A stretch of DNA of 59,390 bases, from assembly GCF_001908025.1 (NCBI RefSeq), contig NZ_MQMG01000016.1, positions 1-59,390 of the forward strand. The letters run 5' to 3'. Within the stretch, counting starts at the first letter, position 1. Every line of letters begins with the position of its first letter. The notes under the pieces are model-generated. The model made no database searches. It had not been told where the DNA came from and saw nothing but the letters and a program-made list of their open reading frames with translations. The position numbers and the translations under genes were made by a program. Positions 34,353 through 43,086 of this stretch are shown piece after piece. The stretch is from Geobacillus proteiniphilus (GTDB lineage: Bacteria > Bacillota > Bacilli > Bacillales > Anoxybacillaceae).

Positions 34353-35138
34353 TTAGACAGAGAGATGTCCGTGCTGAACGTATCCCATTTCTCGTGAAAT
34401 TTGTTCAGCGGCGCTTTGAAGCAGACGAATTTCCGTATTAAGGACAAGATCGTCCACTTTAGCGGAAGGCTGGGATATGCTGATCGCCGCAATGACATTC
34501 CCTGAATGGTCACGGACAGGAACAGCGACGCAGGTGATGCCCGGCTCGTTTTCCTCTCTGTCTAAAGCATAACCGTTGCTTCGCACCCGCTCGAGCTCCT
34601 GAAGAAATTCTTCCTCGCTTGCAATGGTATTGGCGGTATGTCGTTTATACACATACCCTCGCAAAAGTTCTTTCAGCTCTTTCTCGCTTTTGAAGGCGAC
34701 GAGCGCTTTCCCGACCGCACTGCTGTGAATCGGAACCCTCCGTCCAATTCTTGAATACAATACCGTCCCCGATGTTCCTTCGACTTTATCGATATAGATT
34801 CCTTCTTTACCATCAAGAATTACTAAATGGACCGTGTTCCCCGTTTTGATAGAAAGATCAATCAAATGCTTTTTGGAAACAGAGCGAATATCGAGATGAC
34901 GGATGACTAAGTTCCCACGTTCAAACAACTTCATCCCGAGTCGATATTTCCCGTTTTCTGGATTTTGTTCAATATAATGGTGGTGTTGCAACGTTTTCAA
35001 CAGTGAATGCACCGTGCTTTTATGAAGCTGCATCCGTTCGCTGATATCGGTAATTTTAAGCTCTGTCTCATACTCGTCAAATAAATCTAAAATACGGAGA
35101 GCACGGTCCACAGCTTGAATCAATGGCAATGCCTTCAC
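34353..35138 (-). CDS. IclR-family transcriptional regulator
   Basis: 261-aa regulator with an N-terminal winged HTH (about 8-68; KITDISERMQLHKSTVHSLL) and a C-terminal effector domain (about 80-250) with GRRVPIHSSAVGKALVA and ITCVAVPVRDHSGNVIAAISIS, the ligand-pocket signature. IclR proteins of this kind (for example KdgR) commonly repress sugar-acid catabolic genes and sense a keto-deoxy intermediate. It stands in the middle of the catabolic cluster, between aldonate dehydratase and FAH dehydratase genes on the same strand, and probably controls them through the GTTTTATATTA palindromes at 43087 and 34299. Confidence 0.92.
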   Translation of the reverse strand: MKALPLIQAVDRALRILDLFDEYETELKITDISERMQLHKSTVHSLLKTLQHHHYIEQNPENGKYRLGMKLFERGNLVIRHLDIRSVSKKHLIDLSIKTGNTVHLVILDGKEGIYIDKVEGTSGTVLYSRIGRRVPIHSSAVGKALVAFKSEKELKELLRGYVYKRHTANTIASEEEFLQELERVRSNGYALDREENEPGITCVAVPVRDHSGNVIAAISISQPSAKVDDLVLNTEIRLLQSAAEQISREMGYVQHGHLSV

Positions 35139-35189
35139 CCTCTTCTCTAGAAGTTTTATGCATCATGTTAGGAAATCAGCTATAGTTCT

Positions 35190-35195
35190 ATTATA
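35190..35195 (-). promoter_or_regulatory. Possible -10 box of the IclR gene
   Basis: TATAAT on the minus strand lies about 52 bases before the IclR start codon in the short gap after the dehydratase gene. No good -35 box accompanies it. Confidence 0.3.
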
Positions 35196-35236
35196 ATACG
35201 TGAGGGTGAAAAGCACGAATCCCTTTGGTCCACCCT

Positions 35237-37438
35237 TTATATTTTTTTTACTGTCGGAAGAACGACATCCTTTTTGTAATCATATACCGCCTCTTCGGCA
35301 ATATGGAGCGGGACAACCCCATGGGCAGCATCGGTATGCCCGATCAACCGGTTGCTCGCCGCGATGCGCCGTTGCCGTTGGCGCATGTTGGCCATGCGTT
35401 GATTGGCTATTTCCGCTCTCTCTTGTTTCACACTTTCAAACTCGAATACCAGCTTTCCATTTTGGAACAACCATTCATTCACGAATTCAATTTTCCGCTC
35501 GCGAAGCCCGATATATAAAAGATCGCCTGTTTTCAAGTACAAAATTCCCCCGCCGCGGATGGCCTCAGGAGTCATATGTCCGATGGCCGCTCCGTATGTG
35601 ACGCCTGAATATCGTCCATCACTAATCAAAGTCGCGATCCGTTTCAATTGCCGATTTGCGTTAATATGTTGCATCGGGGTAAACATCTCCGGCATTCCGA
35701 ACGCCTCCGGCCCTTGGCCGGCAATAACCACTGCAATTTTCAACACACCTTCTTTGGCCATTGCATCAAACAAATCATCATATTCTCGGTCTTTCCATTC
35801 GTCAAACAAGTGCGGAGCATTGTGCTGCAATGCAGCCAATAAGCTTTGATGTTGGAAACAACGGCTGTGCTTTAGCTTTTCCAACAAGTGAACATCAAGC
35901 AGCCCTTGATTCGCCTCATCCTCGTTTTCGTAATACAAGACAAAGGCCACTTTCTTGTCAAACTCATCGATTTGCTTTGTCGACATACCGCTGATTTTGA
36001 CAACCGCACTTTCAAAGAAGTTCCCCGACAAAACATCAACACCACTGAATGGTCGTCTCGGCTTGGACAAGATGATTGGATTGTTTTTGACGTTTTCAGC
36101 GGGCAACTGTTCCTGATTGACAGAAAGTCTTTCTCTCCACGTCGTCCCCGTAACGGTCGGGGCATCGACATCCATCGGCACCCCATTGCTTAGTAATTCG
36201 TGGAATACCGTTTCCATCCCTCTGATTTTCCCGCTGCAACATTGAATCGCTAATGCAAAAATGTCTCGTCCTTCCGTTAAACTGTAATCAAATAAATCGG
36301 GCACCGGCACTTCATGATGGATATTGTCATACTCCCATAAGTCAAATTGATATCCACCATAAAGCATCGCCGCAACAATATGCATCATAATGTTTGTCGA
36401 TCCACCGGTAGCGCTGTGAATGCGAATCGCGTTTTTAATGTTCGCCGCCATAATATTGGCTACCCCGTACACCGGATCATTCATTAAAAGCGCCAAGCTA
36501 TCTAAGGCAGCATTAACTTGCTCCTGCGTCGGCGGGGCGGTCAATAATTCCAAGGCAGGATGAATTAATCCTAACCCAGCAATCAAATGCCGCGAACTGT
36601 TGCCAGTCCCATTAAAAGCGCACACTCCTCCTTGGCTGTCGCATGTCGCTACGGCTAGCCGTTTTTCATAGTCTTCGTGTTGTTCTTTTGTGATAATTCC
36701 TTTCCCTCTCGCCCGTTCGAGAACTCCTTGAAAAGCCGTATTAGAAGAACACTGCAAAATGTACGATAATGCATCCCGCAAATCGTAGGCAATATCTTCT
36801 TCACCTGCCAACTCCGCTCTACGGGCAACCTCCTCCAGTTCGGCATATAACTTAGGAGGAATCGTTCCTCCTTTTAACACATGTGCGGGTGCAAACGTAG
36901 CGAAGAAAGGCGGCTCTCCCCGCTCCCGACGAACGCGGTCAAGGTGTGCCAACGCGCTGACTACTCCAAGCGGTTGCTTGTCGCATCCTTGGATGACAAA
37001 CGCTCCGTGATAGCTGTGCGCTTCCAGCTGGTTGACGATCATTTGTGCTACGGCGTTGCGGCTTTGCAACGAATAACTCATCCCTTGGTTGCTCTGCGCC
37101 GTTCCATCACACATCACCGGTGTTGAAAACTGAAACGGCACACCTCCGTTTTGCCAAATGCGAATCGCTGCTCGAGCGATCGTCTGATAATCCATAATGT
37201 GCGCCGGGTGGTCTGATGAGCCACCGATAATCGCAATCCGCGGAGCGTTATGGTGCAACCGATCGTAAATTTCCTCGAGCGTCCAATCTGGTTGCATCCC
37301 CTTTAACTCGGAACCTAAAATTTGCTTCGAACGGTCAAGCAGCCCAGCGACACATATCGGCTCATTAGCCTTTCCTTGCACATTATCCCGGTATGGGTTG
37401 ACCTGGCTTTCAATTCGTGGATAAACAACCGCTGGCAT
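35237..37438 (-). CDS. IlvD/Edd-family aldonate dehydratase (YjhG-like)
   Basis: Iron-sulfur sugar-acid dehydratase, 733 aa, longer than IlvD or Edd (about 560-610) and closest in pattern to D-xylonate dehydratases YjhG/YagF. Seen: PVMCDGTAQSNQGMSYSL with Cys110, VIQGCDKQPLG with Cys152, ATCDSQGGVCAFNGTG with Cys266 and Cys273 (candidate cluster ligands), HSATGGSTNIMMHIV, and the C-terminal LISDGRYSGVTYGAAIGH. It would turn a pentonate or hexonate into the 2-keto-3-deoxy acid. The FAH-family dehydratase and KGSA dehydrogenase nearby argue for a pentonate. It follows the LarA homologue by 13 bases, suggesting that LarA prepares its substrate. Confidence 0.88.
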   Translation of the reverse strand: MPAVVYPRIESQVNPYRDNVQGKANEPICVAGLLDRSKQILGSELKGMQPDWTLEEIYDRLHHNAPRIAIIGGSSDHPAHIMDYQTIARAAIRIWQNGGVPFQFSTPVMCDGTAQSNQGMSYSLQSRNAVAQMIVNQLEAHSYHGAFVIQGCDKQPLGVVSALAHLDRVRRERGEPPFFATFAPAHVLKGGTIPPKLYAELEEVARRAELAGEEDIAYDLRDALSYILQCSSNTAFQGVLERARGKGIITKEQHEDYEKRLAVATCDSQGGVCAFNGTGNSSRHLIAGLGLIHPALELLTAPPTQEQVNAALDSLALLMNDPVYGVANIMAANIKNAIRIHSATGGSTNIMMHIVAAMLYGGYQFDLWEYDNIHHEVPVPDLFDYSLTEGRDIFALAIQCCSGKIRGMETVFHELLSNGVPMDVDAPTVTGTTWRERLSVNQEQLPAENVKNNPIILSKPRRPFSGVDVLSGNFFESAVVKISGMSTKQIDEFDKKVAFVLYYENEDEANQGLLDVHLLEKLKHSRCFQHQSLLAALQHNAPHLFDEWKDREYDDLFDAMAKEGVLKIAVVIAGQGPEAFGMPEMFTPMQHINANRQLKRIATLISDGRYSGVTYGAAIGHMTPEAIRGGGILYLKTGDLLYIGLRERKIEFVNEWLFQNGKLVFEFESVKQERAEIANQRMANMRQRQRRIAASNRLIGHTDAAHGVVPLHIAEEAVYDYKKDVVLPTVKKI

Positions 37439-37451
37439 TATGAATCTCCCC

Positions 37452-38720
37452 TCATCCCCATGTTTGTTCGCTTGAAAAATCCATCTCCATCGGCGCCGAC
37501 AAAATCTCTATCCCTTCTGTTTGGCGCGCTTCATCTAAAAGACTTTCAGAAATCCAAATCTCTCGAAGCGCCAGCGTATTCTTGATTCTGACCATTCTCA
37601 CCTTTTTGAGATCAAACGCATTGCATGTTTTGATCGCTGCTTTCACCGCCAGCTCTTCTGTTTCCAAAAACATCGGCAATTTGACAACAGAAACGACAGT
37701 GCTTGTCAAGGCGTTTGCAAAACCTTTTTCCCAAATGATCTGTTCTTTCACTTTCTTTGTTGTAATATCGGCTAAGCCGATTCCATTAGCATTGCCATCC
37801 GTTTTTTCTGACAGGCCCAGCACGACGATTCGTGTGACGTCCGGACCGCCGCTCGCATAAGGGGTCGCGTACCTTCCTGTAATGTTCGGGTCCATCCCGT
37901 CACCGGAAATATCTTTTCCAATTTCATCGACGACAAGCACATCAATTGGGTTAAACATGATTCTCGGCATGAGCGATTTCGCCTCAACCAACAGTTCAGG
38001 TTCCACCGTTTCAAACTGCTCGGCTGGCACTGCTACAATTTTGGCGGGACGGTCGTAGGCATTTTCTAACACAGCGACACCGAAAATAATCGGCGCTTGT
38101 TGAATCACAATCTTCGCCATATCGACTACGTGCCGGGCCATGTATTTGAAACTGTACTGATGGGCTGCTTCCGCCCCTTTTTGCTTGCCGAGCCCGATCG
38201 TAATCATTTTCATTAATCCGCTTTCCACCAGTCCGCGAAACGCCGTATGGGGCTTAACTCGATTGATGACAATGATTTTGTCTGCCTCATAAGCGAGTTT
38301 GTCTATGTAGACCGGCAATCCGTTGTCCAGCCTCCCCACTTCAACAACATCCATATTCGAGTGAATCGGCGCCCCGACAAATTCTTCTGTTACCCCTAAA
38401 TGAGCGAGTACCTCTTTCTGTCCTTCCGCTGTCGCCCCTCCGTGGCTTCCCATCGCCGGCACGATAAACGGGATGCCCCCCGCTTGCTTTACCGCATTTA
38501 CGACTTCCCGGACAATCACCGAGATATCGGCAATGCCCCGGCTTCCAACAGCGATAGCGACTTGGTCGCCCGGGGAAATCCGTTCCAAAACACCTGCTTG
38601 GTTGATGCTCTGATGAACTGCTTTAGGGACATCGGCAATTTCCGGGGCGTAAAAATTTTGCCTTACCTTTATCATTTTAGGAATGGGAATATTTTTGAGC
38701 ATATCATTAATGATTTTCAT
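37452..38720 (-). CDS. LarA-family nickel-pincer racemase/epimerase
   Basis: Homologue of lactate racemase LarA (DUF2088 N-terminal plus C-terminal domain), 422 aa from ATG 38720 (MKIINDMLKNIPIPK), the family's usual length. Seen: VAIAVGSRGIAD, PAMGSHGGATAEGQ, NRVKPHTAFRGLVESG. Lys171 (GLMKMITIG) and His187 (GAEAAHQYS) are exactly 16 residues apart, as are Lys184, which carries the nickel-pincer cofactor, and His200, a nickel ligand, in L. plantarum LarA. It has the KPHTxFRG version of the active site, not the PHFFAGFSGG version I recall for the lactate enzyme, so another 2-hydroxyacid is likely. With TRAP importer genes upstream, a YjhG-like dehydratase 13 bases downstream and larEBC in the cluster, an aldonate C2 epimerase is the best inference. 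Confidence 0.87.
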   Translation of the reverse strand: MKIINDMLKNIPIPKMIKVRQNFYAPEIADVPKAVHQSINQAGVLERISPGDQVAIAVGSRGIADISVIVREVVNAVKQAGGIPFIVPAMGSHGGATAEGQKEVLAHLGVTEEFVGAPIHSNMDVVEVGRLDNGLPVYIDKLAYEADKIIVINRVKPHTAFRGLVESGLMKMITIGLGKQKGAEAAHQYSFKYMARHVVDMAKIVIQQAPIIFGVAVLENAYDRPAKIVAVPAEQFETVEPELLVEAKSLMPRIMFNPIDVLVVDEIGKDISGDGMDPNITGRYATPYASGGPDVTRIVVLGLSEKTDGNANGIGLADITTKKVKEQIIWEKGFANALTSTVVSVVKLPMFLETEELAVKAAIKTCNAFDLKKVRMVRIKNTLALREIWISESLLDEARQTEGIEILSAPMEMDFSSEQTWG

Positions 38721-38827
38721 CTGTATCTTCCCTCGATCTCTAATTGATCGCTTAATCCTCAGTGCATTTCGGAAGGAAGAGGGCAAACGCTCATTGCCCC
38801 CTCCTCTCAACTGTCGGCCTATTGTTT

Positions 38828-39886
38828 TCACTGCCGTACTTTATCTAATTCGCTGTACAGTTCATTCACAAGATCTTCACCAAATTCTTTCGCGTATTTC
38901 TCAACGACAGGTTTAATGATTTCAGCCATTTTTTCACGTTCTTGATCGCTGACTTCATTGATGTTTATACCTGTCTTTTTCAACTCTTCCAATGCCTTTT
39001 GATCTTCTTCCCGACTCAGTTGACGTTGATATTTTCCGGCTTCGATTGCAGCCTCTTGTAAAATCTTTTGTTCTTCAGGCGATAACTGATCCCAAAACTT
39101 CTTGCTGACAAGGAACACGAATGGAGTGTAAACGTGCTTGGTCAAGCTCAAATATTTTTGTACTTCGTAAAACTTATTTGACTTAATCGTTGCCAATGGA
39201 TTTTCCTGACCATCAATTGTGTTGCTTTCCAACGCTGTGAACACTTCCGAGAAAGGCATTGGCGTCGGATTGGCGCCAAGCGCTTTAAACGCATCAATAT
39301 GCACTTCATTTTGCATCGTCCGCAACTTTAATCCTTTAAAATCGTCGGCTGTCTTGATGGCATGTTTGCTGTTTGTTACGTGCCGGAATCCGTTTTCCCA
39401 GTAGCCAAGTCCAATCAGCCCATGTTCCGGCAACTTTTCCAATAATTTTTTACCGATTGGCCCGTCTAAAATGGCGTCAGCTTCTTCAGGTGTATTAAAG
39501 AGGAACGGAAAATCGAAAATACCAAACTCTTTGATCATCCCAACAAGCGGTGAAGTCGATGGGATCGTAATTTCTTGCGTTCCGCCTTGAAGCGCCTCGG
39601 TCATTTTTAAATCATCACCCAAAGTGGCACTGAAATACGTTTGGACTTTCAGTTTGCCACCGCTTTTCTGCTCGACAATTTCCTTGAACTTAAGCAAACC
39701 TTGTCCTTGGGGATGGTCTTCGTTTAGGCCAATCCCGGCTTTAATCACTCGTGGTTGAATTCCTTTCGATTCGGTCTTGTCGGTATTTCCCCCTTGAGTC
39801 GTTCCTGAACTGCACGCGGTCAGGAAAAGCAAGCCCATAGCTATGCAGCCAGTCATTATCTTTCTGATCACATTTCTTTTTTTCAT
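38828..39886 (-). CDS. TRAP transporter binding lipoprotein DctP (second copy)
   Basis: Extracellular solute-binding protein of a TRAP transporter, 352 aa. Lipobox FLTACSS after a basic N-terminus and hydrophobic helix. Seen: GLNEDHPQGQGLLKFK, FDFPFLFNTPEEAD, the ligand-carboxylate Arg in FKGLKLRTMQNEV, and MPFSEVFTALESNTIDGQENP, all DctP signatures. It is roughly 45% similar by eye to the DctP encoded at 41834, so the cluster has two binding proteins for one DctQM permease. It lies 40 bases after dctM and about 105 before the LarA-like gene and is more A+T-rich than dctQM. Confidence 0.92.
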   Translation of the reverse strand: MKKRNVIRKIMTGCIAMGLLFLTACSSGTTQGGNTDKTESKGIQPRVIKAGIGLNEDHPQGQGLLKFKEIVEQKSGGKLKVQTYFSATLGDDLKMTEALQGGTQEITIPSTSPLVGMIKEFGIFDFPFLFNTPEEADAILDGPIGKKLLEKLPEHGLIGLGYWENGFRHVTNSKHAIKTADDFKGLKLRTMQNEVHIDAFKALGANPTPMPFSEVFTALESNTIDGQENPLATIKSNKFYEVQKYLSLTKHVYTPFVFLVSKKFWDQLSPEEQKILQEAAIEAGKYQRQLSREEDQKALEELKKTGININEVSDQEREKMAEIIKPVVEKYAKEFGEDLVNELYSELDKVRQ

Positions 39887-39925
39887 AGCCCTCGCAACCC
39901 CCTTAATATTTAATAAGAATATTCA

Positions 39926-41209
39926 TCAACTGCCCGTAAACCATCCGAGCGGCACGGTCACAAGAGACGGGAAGAAAATCAACAAAAGCAACAGGAGCGT
40001 TTCCACAAGCAAAAACGGCCAAACTCCTTTCATAATGTCTTCCATGCTGATTTTCCCGACCCCGCAGGCGACGTTCAGCACCGTGCCGACCGGCGGCGTG
40101 AGCAGCCCGATGCAGTTGTTCAGGATAAACAGCACCCCGAAGTACACCGGGTCGATTCCCGCTTTTTGAATAATCGGCATCAACACCGGCGTCAAAATGA
40201 GCACCGTCGGCGTCAAATCCATCGCCGTCCCCACAAGCAGCACCAAGGCGTTAATGGCCAGCAGCAGCGCCAGCGGATGATCGATGAGCGGCGCGAGCAC
40301 GTCCGTGACGATCGCCGGAATGTTGGCGACCGTAATGAGCCAGGCCGACACCATGGCGGCTGCCACCAAAAACATGACGACACTTGTCGTTTTCGCCGCG
40401 GCCACGAGCACGTGAAACAAGTCTTTCACTTTCAGCTCACGGTAAATGCACAAGCCGACAATCAACGCGTAAAACGCGGCCACCACCGCCGCCTCGGTCG
40501 GCGTAAACACTCCTCCGCGCAGCCCACCGACGATGATCACCGGCAGCAGCAACGCCCAAAACGCCTCGCGGGTCGCCCGCCAAATGTCTTTCGCCGATTG
40601 GCGCGGAAGCACGTCCACTTGATCTCTCCGGGTCACCCACCACCAACAAACCGCCAAAGAAATCCCAAGCAGAATCCCCGGAACAATGCCGGCCATAAAC
40701 AGTTTCGTAATCGACACGCCGCTCGTCACCCCAAAGATGATCATCGGGATGCTCGGCGGAATGATCGGCGCGATGATGCCGCCGGCGGCGATGAGGCCGG
40801 CCGACCGGTTGCGGTTGTATCCGGCTTTCACCATCATCGGGATGAGAATGGCCCCAAGCGCCGCCGTATCGGCCACCGCCGACCCCGACAAACCGGCAAA
40901 CAGCACGCTTGCGATGATCGCCACATATCCGAGCCCGCCGCGGATATGGCCGACAAGCGCCATGGCAAAGCGGATGATCCGCTTCGAAATGCCGCCGGCG
41001 TTCATCAGCTCCCCAGCGAGCATAAAGAACGGAATCGCCATCAGAGGAAAGCTGTCCGCGCCGCTGATTAAATTTTGCGCGATGATTTGCGTATCAAAAA
41101 TATTCAAGTAAAACATGAGAGCAACGCCGCTGACAAGCAGCGCAAACGCGATCGGCATCCCGAGCGCCATGACCCCTAAAAGCGACCCGATAAAGACGAC
41201 TAACGCCAT
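39926..41209 (-). CDS. TRAP transporter large permease DctM
   Basis: Large membrane subunit, 427 aa, about 12 helices, catalysing sodium-coupled uptake of an organic acid. Seen: PLMAIPFFMLAGELMNAGGISKR-type segment near residue 55, GLSGSAVADTAALGAILIP, and IPPSIPMIIFG, all standard in DctM. The start is directly at the end of dctQ (no gap). The gene is strikingly G+C-rich compared with the DctP genes on both sides. Substrate presumably sugar acids such as aldonates, from the catabolic genes that follow. Confidence 0.94.
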   Translation of the reverse strand: MALVVFIGSLLGVMALGMPIAFALLVSGVALMFYLNIFDTQIIAQNLISGADSFPLMAIPFFMLAGELMNAGGISKRIIRFAMALVGHIRGGLGYVAIIASVLFAGLSGSAVADTAALGAILIPMMVKAGYNRNRSAGLIAAGGIIAPIIPPSIPMIIFGVTSGVSITKLFMAGIVPGILLGISLAVCWWWVTRRDQVDVLPRQSAKDIWRATREAFWALLLPVIIVGGLRGGVFTPTEAAVVAAFYALIVGLCIYRELKVKDLFHVLVAAAKTTSVVMFLVAAAMVSAWLITVANIPAIVTDVLAPLIDHPLALLLAINALVLLVGTAMDLTPTVLILTPVLMPIIQKAGIDPVYFGVLFILNNCIGLLTPPVGTVLNVACGVGKISMEDIMKGVWPFLLVETLLLLLLIFFPSLVTVPLGWFTGS

Positions 41210-41812
41210 CTACCGCTCACCTCCAGCGGCGCCTTGCTTTCGCCCGAGCGCCAGTTCTGTCGCTTCGTGTTGCACTGGAGCGGCCGCCATGATTTCTTCC
41301 TCGGATTCTTTCATTCTCGTCAACTCGTCAATCGCCCCGGGGCGAAACAGCGCCTGATACAGATGAACCAAGATGATGAGGCCCATCCCGATGCTGACGA
41401 CAAGCCCGGTTCCGTAGATGAACGCCATGGACAGCCCGGTCGCCGGAGCCCGGCTTCCGACGCTGCTGAGCGTAATTTTCCAGCTTCCGTCAAACAGCAA
41501 ATAGAGCACGTAAAGCACGATGGCGTTGCTGATGACAAACACGATGCGCTTGGCGCCGGTCGGCAGCTTTCTCACCAATGTGTCGACGCCTAGATGGTCA
41601 TTGTCCTTCAAAGCACCAATGGCTCCAAGAAACGACATCCAAATGAAGAGAAAGCGCGACATTTCTTCCGACCAGGTGATGCCGGAGTTAAACCCATAGC
41701 GGAGCACGACATTGCCAAATACTAAAATACACATGAAAGCAAGCGTCGAGGCCATCAATACATTCAGAGCACCATCCAAAAATTTTCCTGCCTTTTTGAA
41801 CAATTCCATCAC
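41210..41812 (-). CDS. TRAP transporter small permease DctQ
   Basis: Small four-helix membrane subunit, 200 aa, that binds DctM. Seen: VVLRYGFNSGITWSEEMSRFLFIWMSF, the core DctQ motif containing NxGxxWxEE, and GAIGALKDNDHLGVD. The C-terminal tail (about 40 residues) is soluble and Ala/Glu-rich. It follows dctP by about 20 bases and abuts dctM; it shares the high G+C of dctM. Confidence 0.92.
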   Translation of the reverse strand: MMELFKKAGKFLDGALNVLMASTLAFMCILVFGNVVLRYGFNSGITWSEEMSRFLFIWMSFLGAIGALKDNDHLGVDTLVRKLPTGAKRIVFVISNAIVLYVLYLLFDGSWKITLSSVGSRAPATGLSMAFIYGTGLVVSIGMGLIILVHLYQALFRPGAIDELTRMKESEEEIMAAAPVQHEATELALGRKQGAAGGER

Positions 41813-41833
41813 CCTTTTGACTTTTGACTTGTC

Positions 41834-42862
41834 TTATTCCGCCTCTGCTTTGATTCTCTTATACAAGTCTTCAGCCCAATCATATTTTTTGAACAGCTCG
41901 TCATACAGCGGCTGCACGGCTTCTTCCATTTGCTTGACAAACTCATCGCTAGGAGTGGTGAATTTAATACCATGCTCTTGCAAAAACTTCTTGTCTTCTT
42001 CGTAACTTTTTTCCATCAGCTCAAATTCATAGTTGGCTGCCTCTTTAGCTGCTTCTTGGATGATTTTCCGTTGTTCGTCCGTCAGGCTATCCCAAAACTT
42101 TTTATTGACCACATATACATTTGGGCTAAACATATGCTTCGACTCTAATACATCTGTTTGAACTTCGTACCATCCGGAAGCCCGCAATGTCGCAATTGGG
42201 TTATCTTGCCCATCTACCACCTTTTGCTCTAAAGCAGTGAACACTTCCGAAATCGGCAATGGTGTGACGTTAGCTCCTAGCAATTTTCCAATCGTAATAT
42301 AGTTTGGGATGTTAGGCATCCGCAGACGCAATCCTTTAAAATCGTCGATTGAGTCGATCGTTCTATTCGAAGAAAACATTCGGAATCCATTTGCACTCCA
42401 CGCCAAGGGAACAACACCGTGTTTCGTCTCAAGCTCTGCGGTGATTTCTTTCCCGATCGGACCATTCAGCACTTTTTTAACATGTTCAAAGTCTTTGAAT
42501 AAGAACGGCCACTCAGGAACCCCCATTTTTGGGATGTCATTTTGCATAATCAACCCCGGAATCCCCATTTCAATCGTGCCATTGCGAACGCCGTTGTAAA
42601 ACTCCTGCTCTGCCCCTAAAGCACTATTGGGATAAATCTCGACCTTAAGACTGCCGCCGGATTTCTCCTCAACGATCTTTTTAAACTTTTCACGCAACGC
42701 AACATTTTGTGGATGACTTTCGGCAAAGTAGTTGGCCACCTTGATTACTCTAGTTCCACCCGTTTTTCCTCCGGTCGTTGATTTGGATCCGGAGCTCCCG
42801 CAGCCGGAAAGCAACAGAAGCAACAAGGATAAGATCGCAGAAAAAACCACCATTCGTCTCAT
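41834..42862 (-). CDS. TRAP transporter binding lipoprotein DctP (first copy)
   Basis: 342-aa binding protein, first gene of the sugar-acid cluster. Signal peptide with lipobox LLSGCGS, Ser/Gly linker, then VAN-YFAESHPQNVALREKFK-type start of a DctP domain. Key Arg in FKGLRLRMPNIPN and LPISEVFTALEQKVVDGQDNP match the family. Upstream lies a 470-base regulatory region with palindromes and cre-like boxes, so this is where the operon starts. The protein probably delivers a sugar acid to DctQM; a second DctP at 38828 may widen the substrate range. Confidence 0.93.
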   Translation of the reverse strand: MRRMVVFSAILSLLLLLLSGCGSSGSKSTTGGKTGGTRVIKVANYFAESHPQNVALREKFKKIVEEKSGGSLKVEIYPNSALGAEQEFYNGVRNGTIEMGIPGLIMQNDIPKMGVPEWPFLFKDFEHVKKVLNGPIGKEITAELETKHGVVPLAWSANGFRMFSSNRTIDSIDDFKGLRLRMPNIPNYITIGKLLGANVTPLPISEVFTALEQKVVDGQDNPIATLRASGWYEVQTDVLESKHMFSPNVYVVNKKFWDSLTDEQRKIIQEAAKEAANYEFELMEKSYEEDKKFLQEHGIKFTTPSDEFVKQMEEAVQPLYDELFKKYDWAEDLYKRIKAEAE

Positions 42863-42978
42863 AATACCATCAACTCCTTTTACAACACTTAGTTTTTTAT
42901 TTAGAAAAAATATGAGGACTAACTACTTAATTTAGGGATTAAGCGTTTTCAGAAAACACTTTCAAAAAAACGAATTTC

Positions 42979-42992
42979 TGAACCCGCTTTCA
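42979..42992. promoter_or_regulatory. cre-like box upstream of the TRAP/sugar-acid operon
   Basis: TGAACCCGCTTTCA fits the cre consensus at 13 of 14 positions. A weaker copy (12 of 14) is at 42938-42951. Both lie in the long leader of the operon, suited to CcpA roadblock repression. Confidence 0.5.
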
Positions 42993-43086
42993 CACGTTGG
43001 GAGATTAAAAAGCTAAAATCACGTGGTTTGACATAGTAGAACTCAGTTTTAAAAACAGCGAAAAATTAAAAACGCCTCGCGAAGAA

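Noticed and set aside
40166-41071. 301-codon plus-strand open frame
   Set aside because: Antisense to dctM in a G+C-rich gene; product is an Arg/His-rich sequence without any domain.
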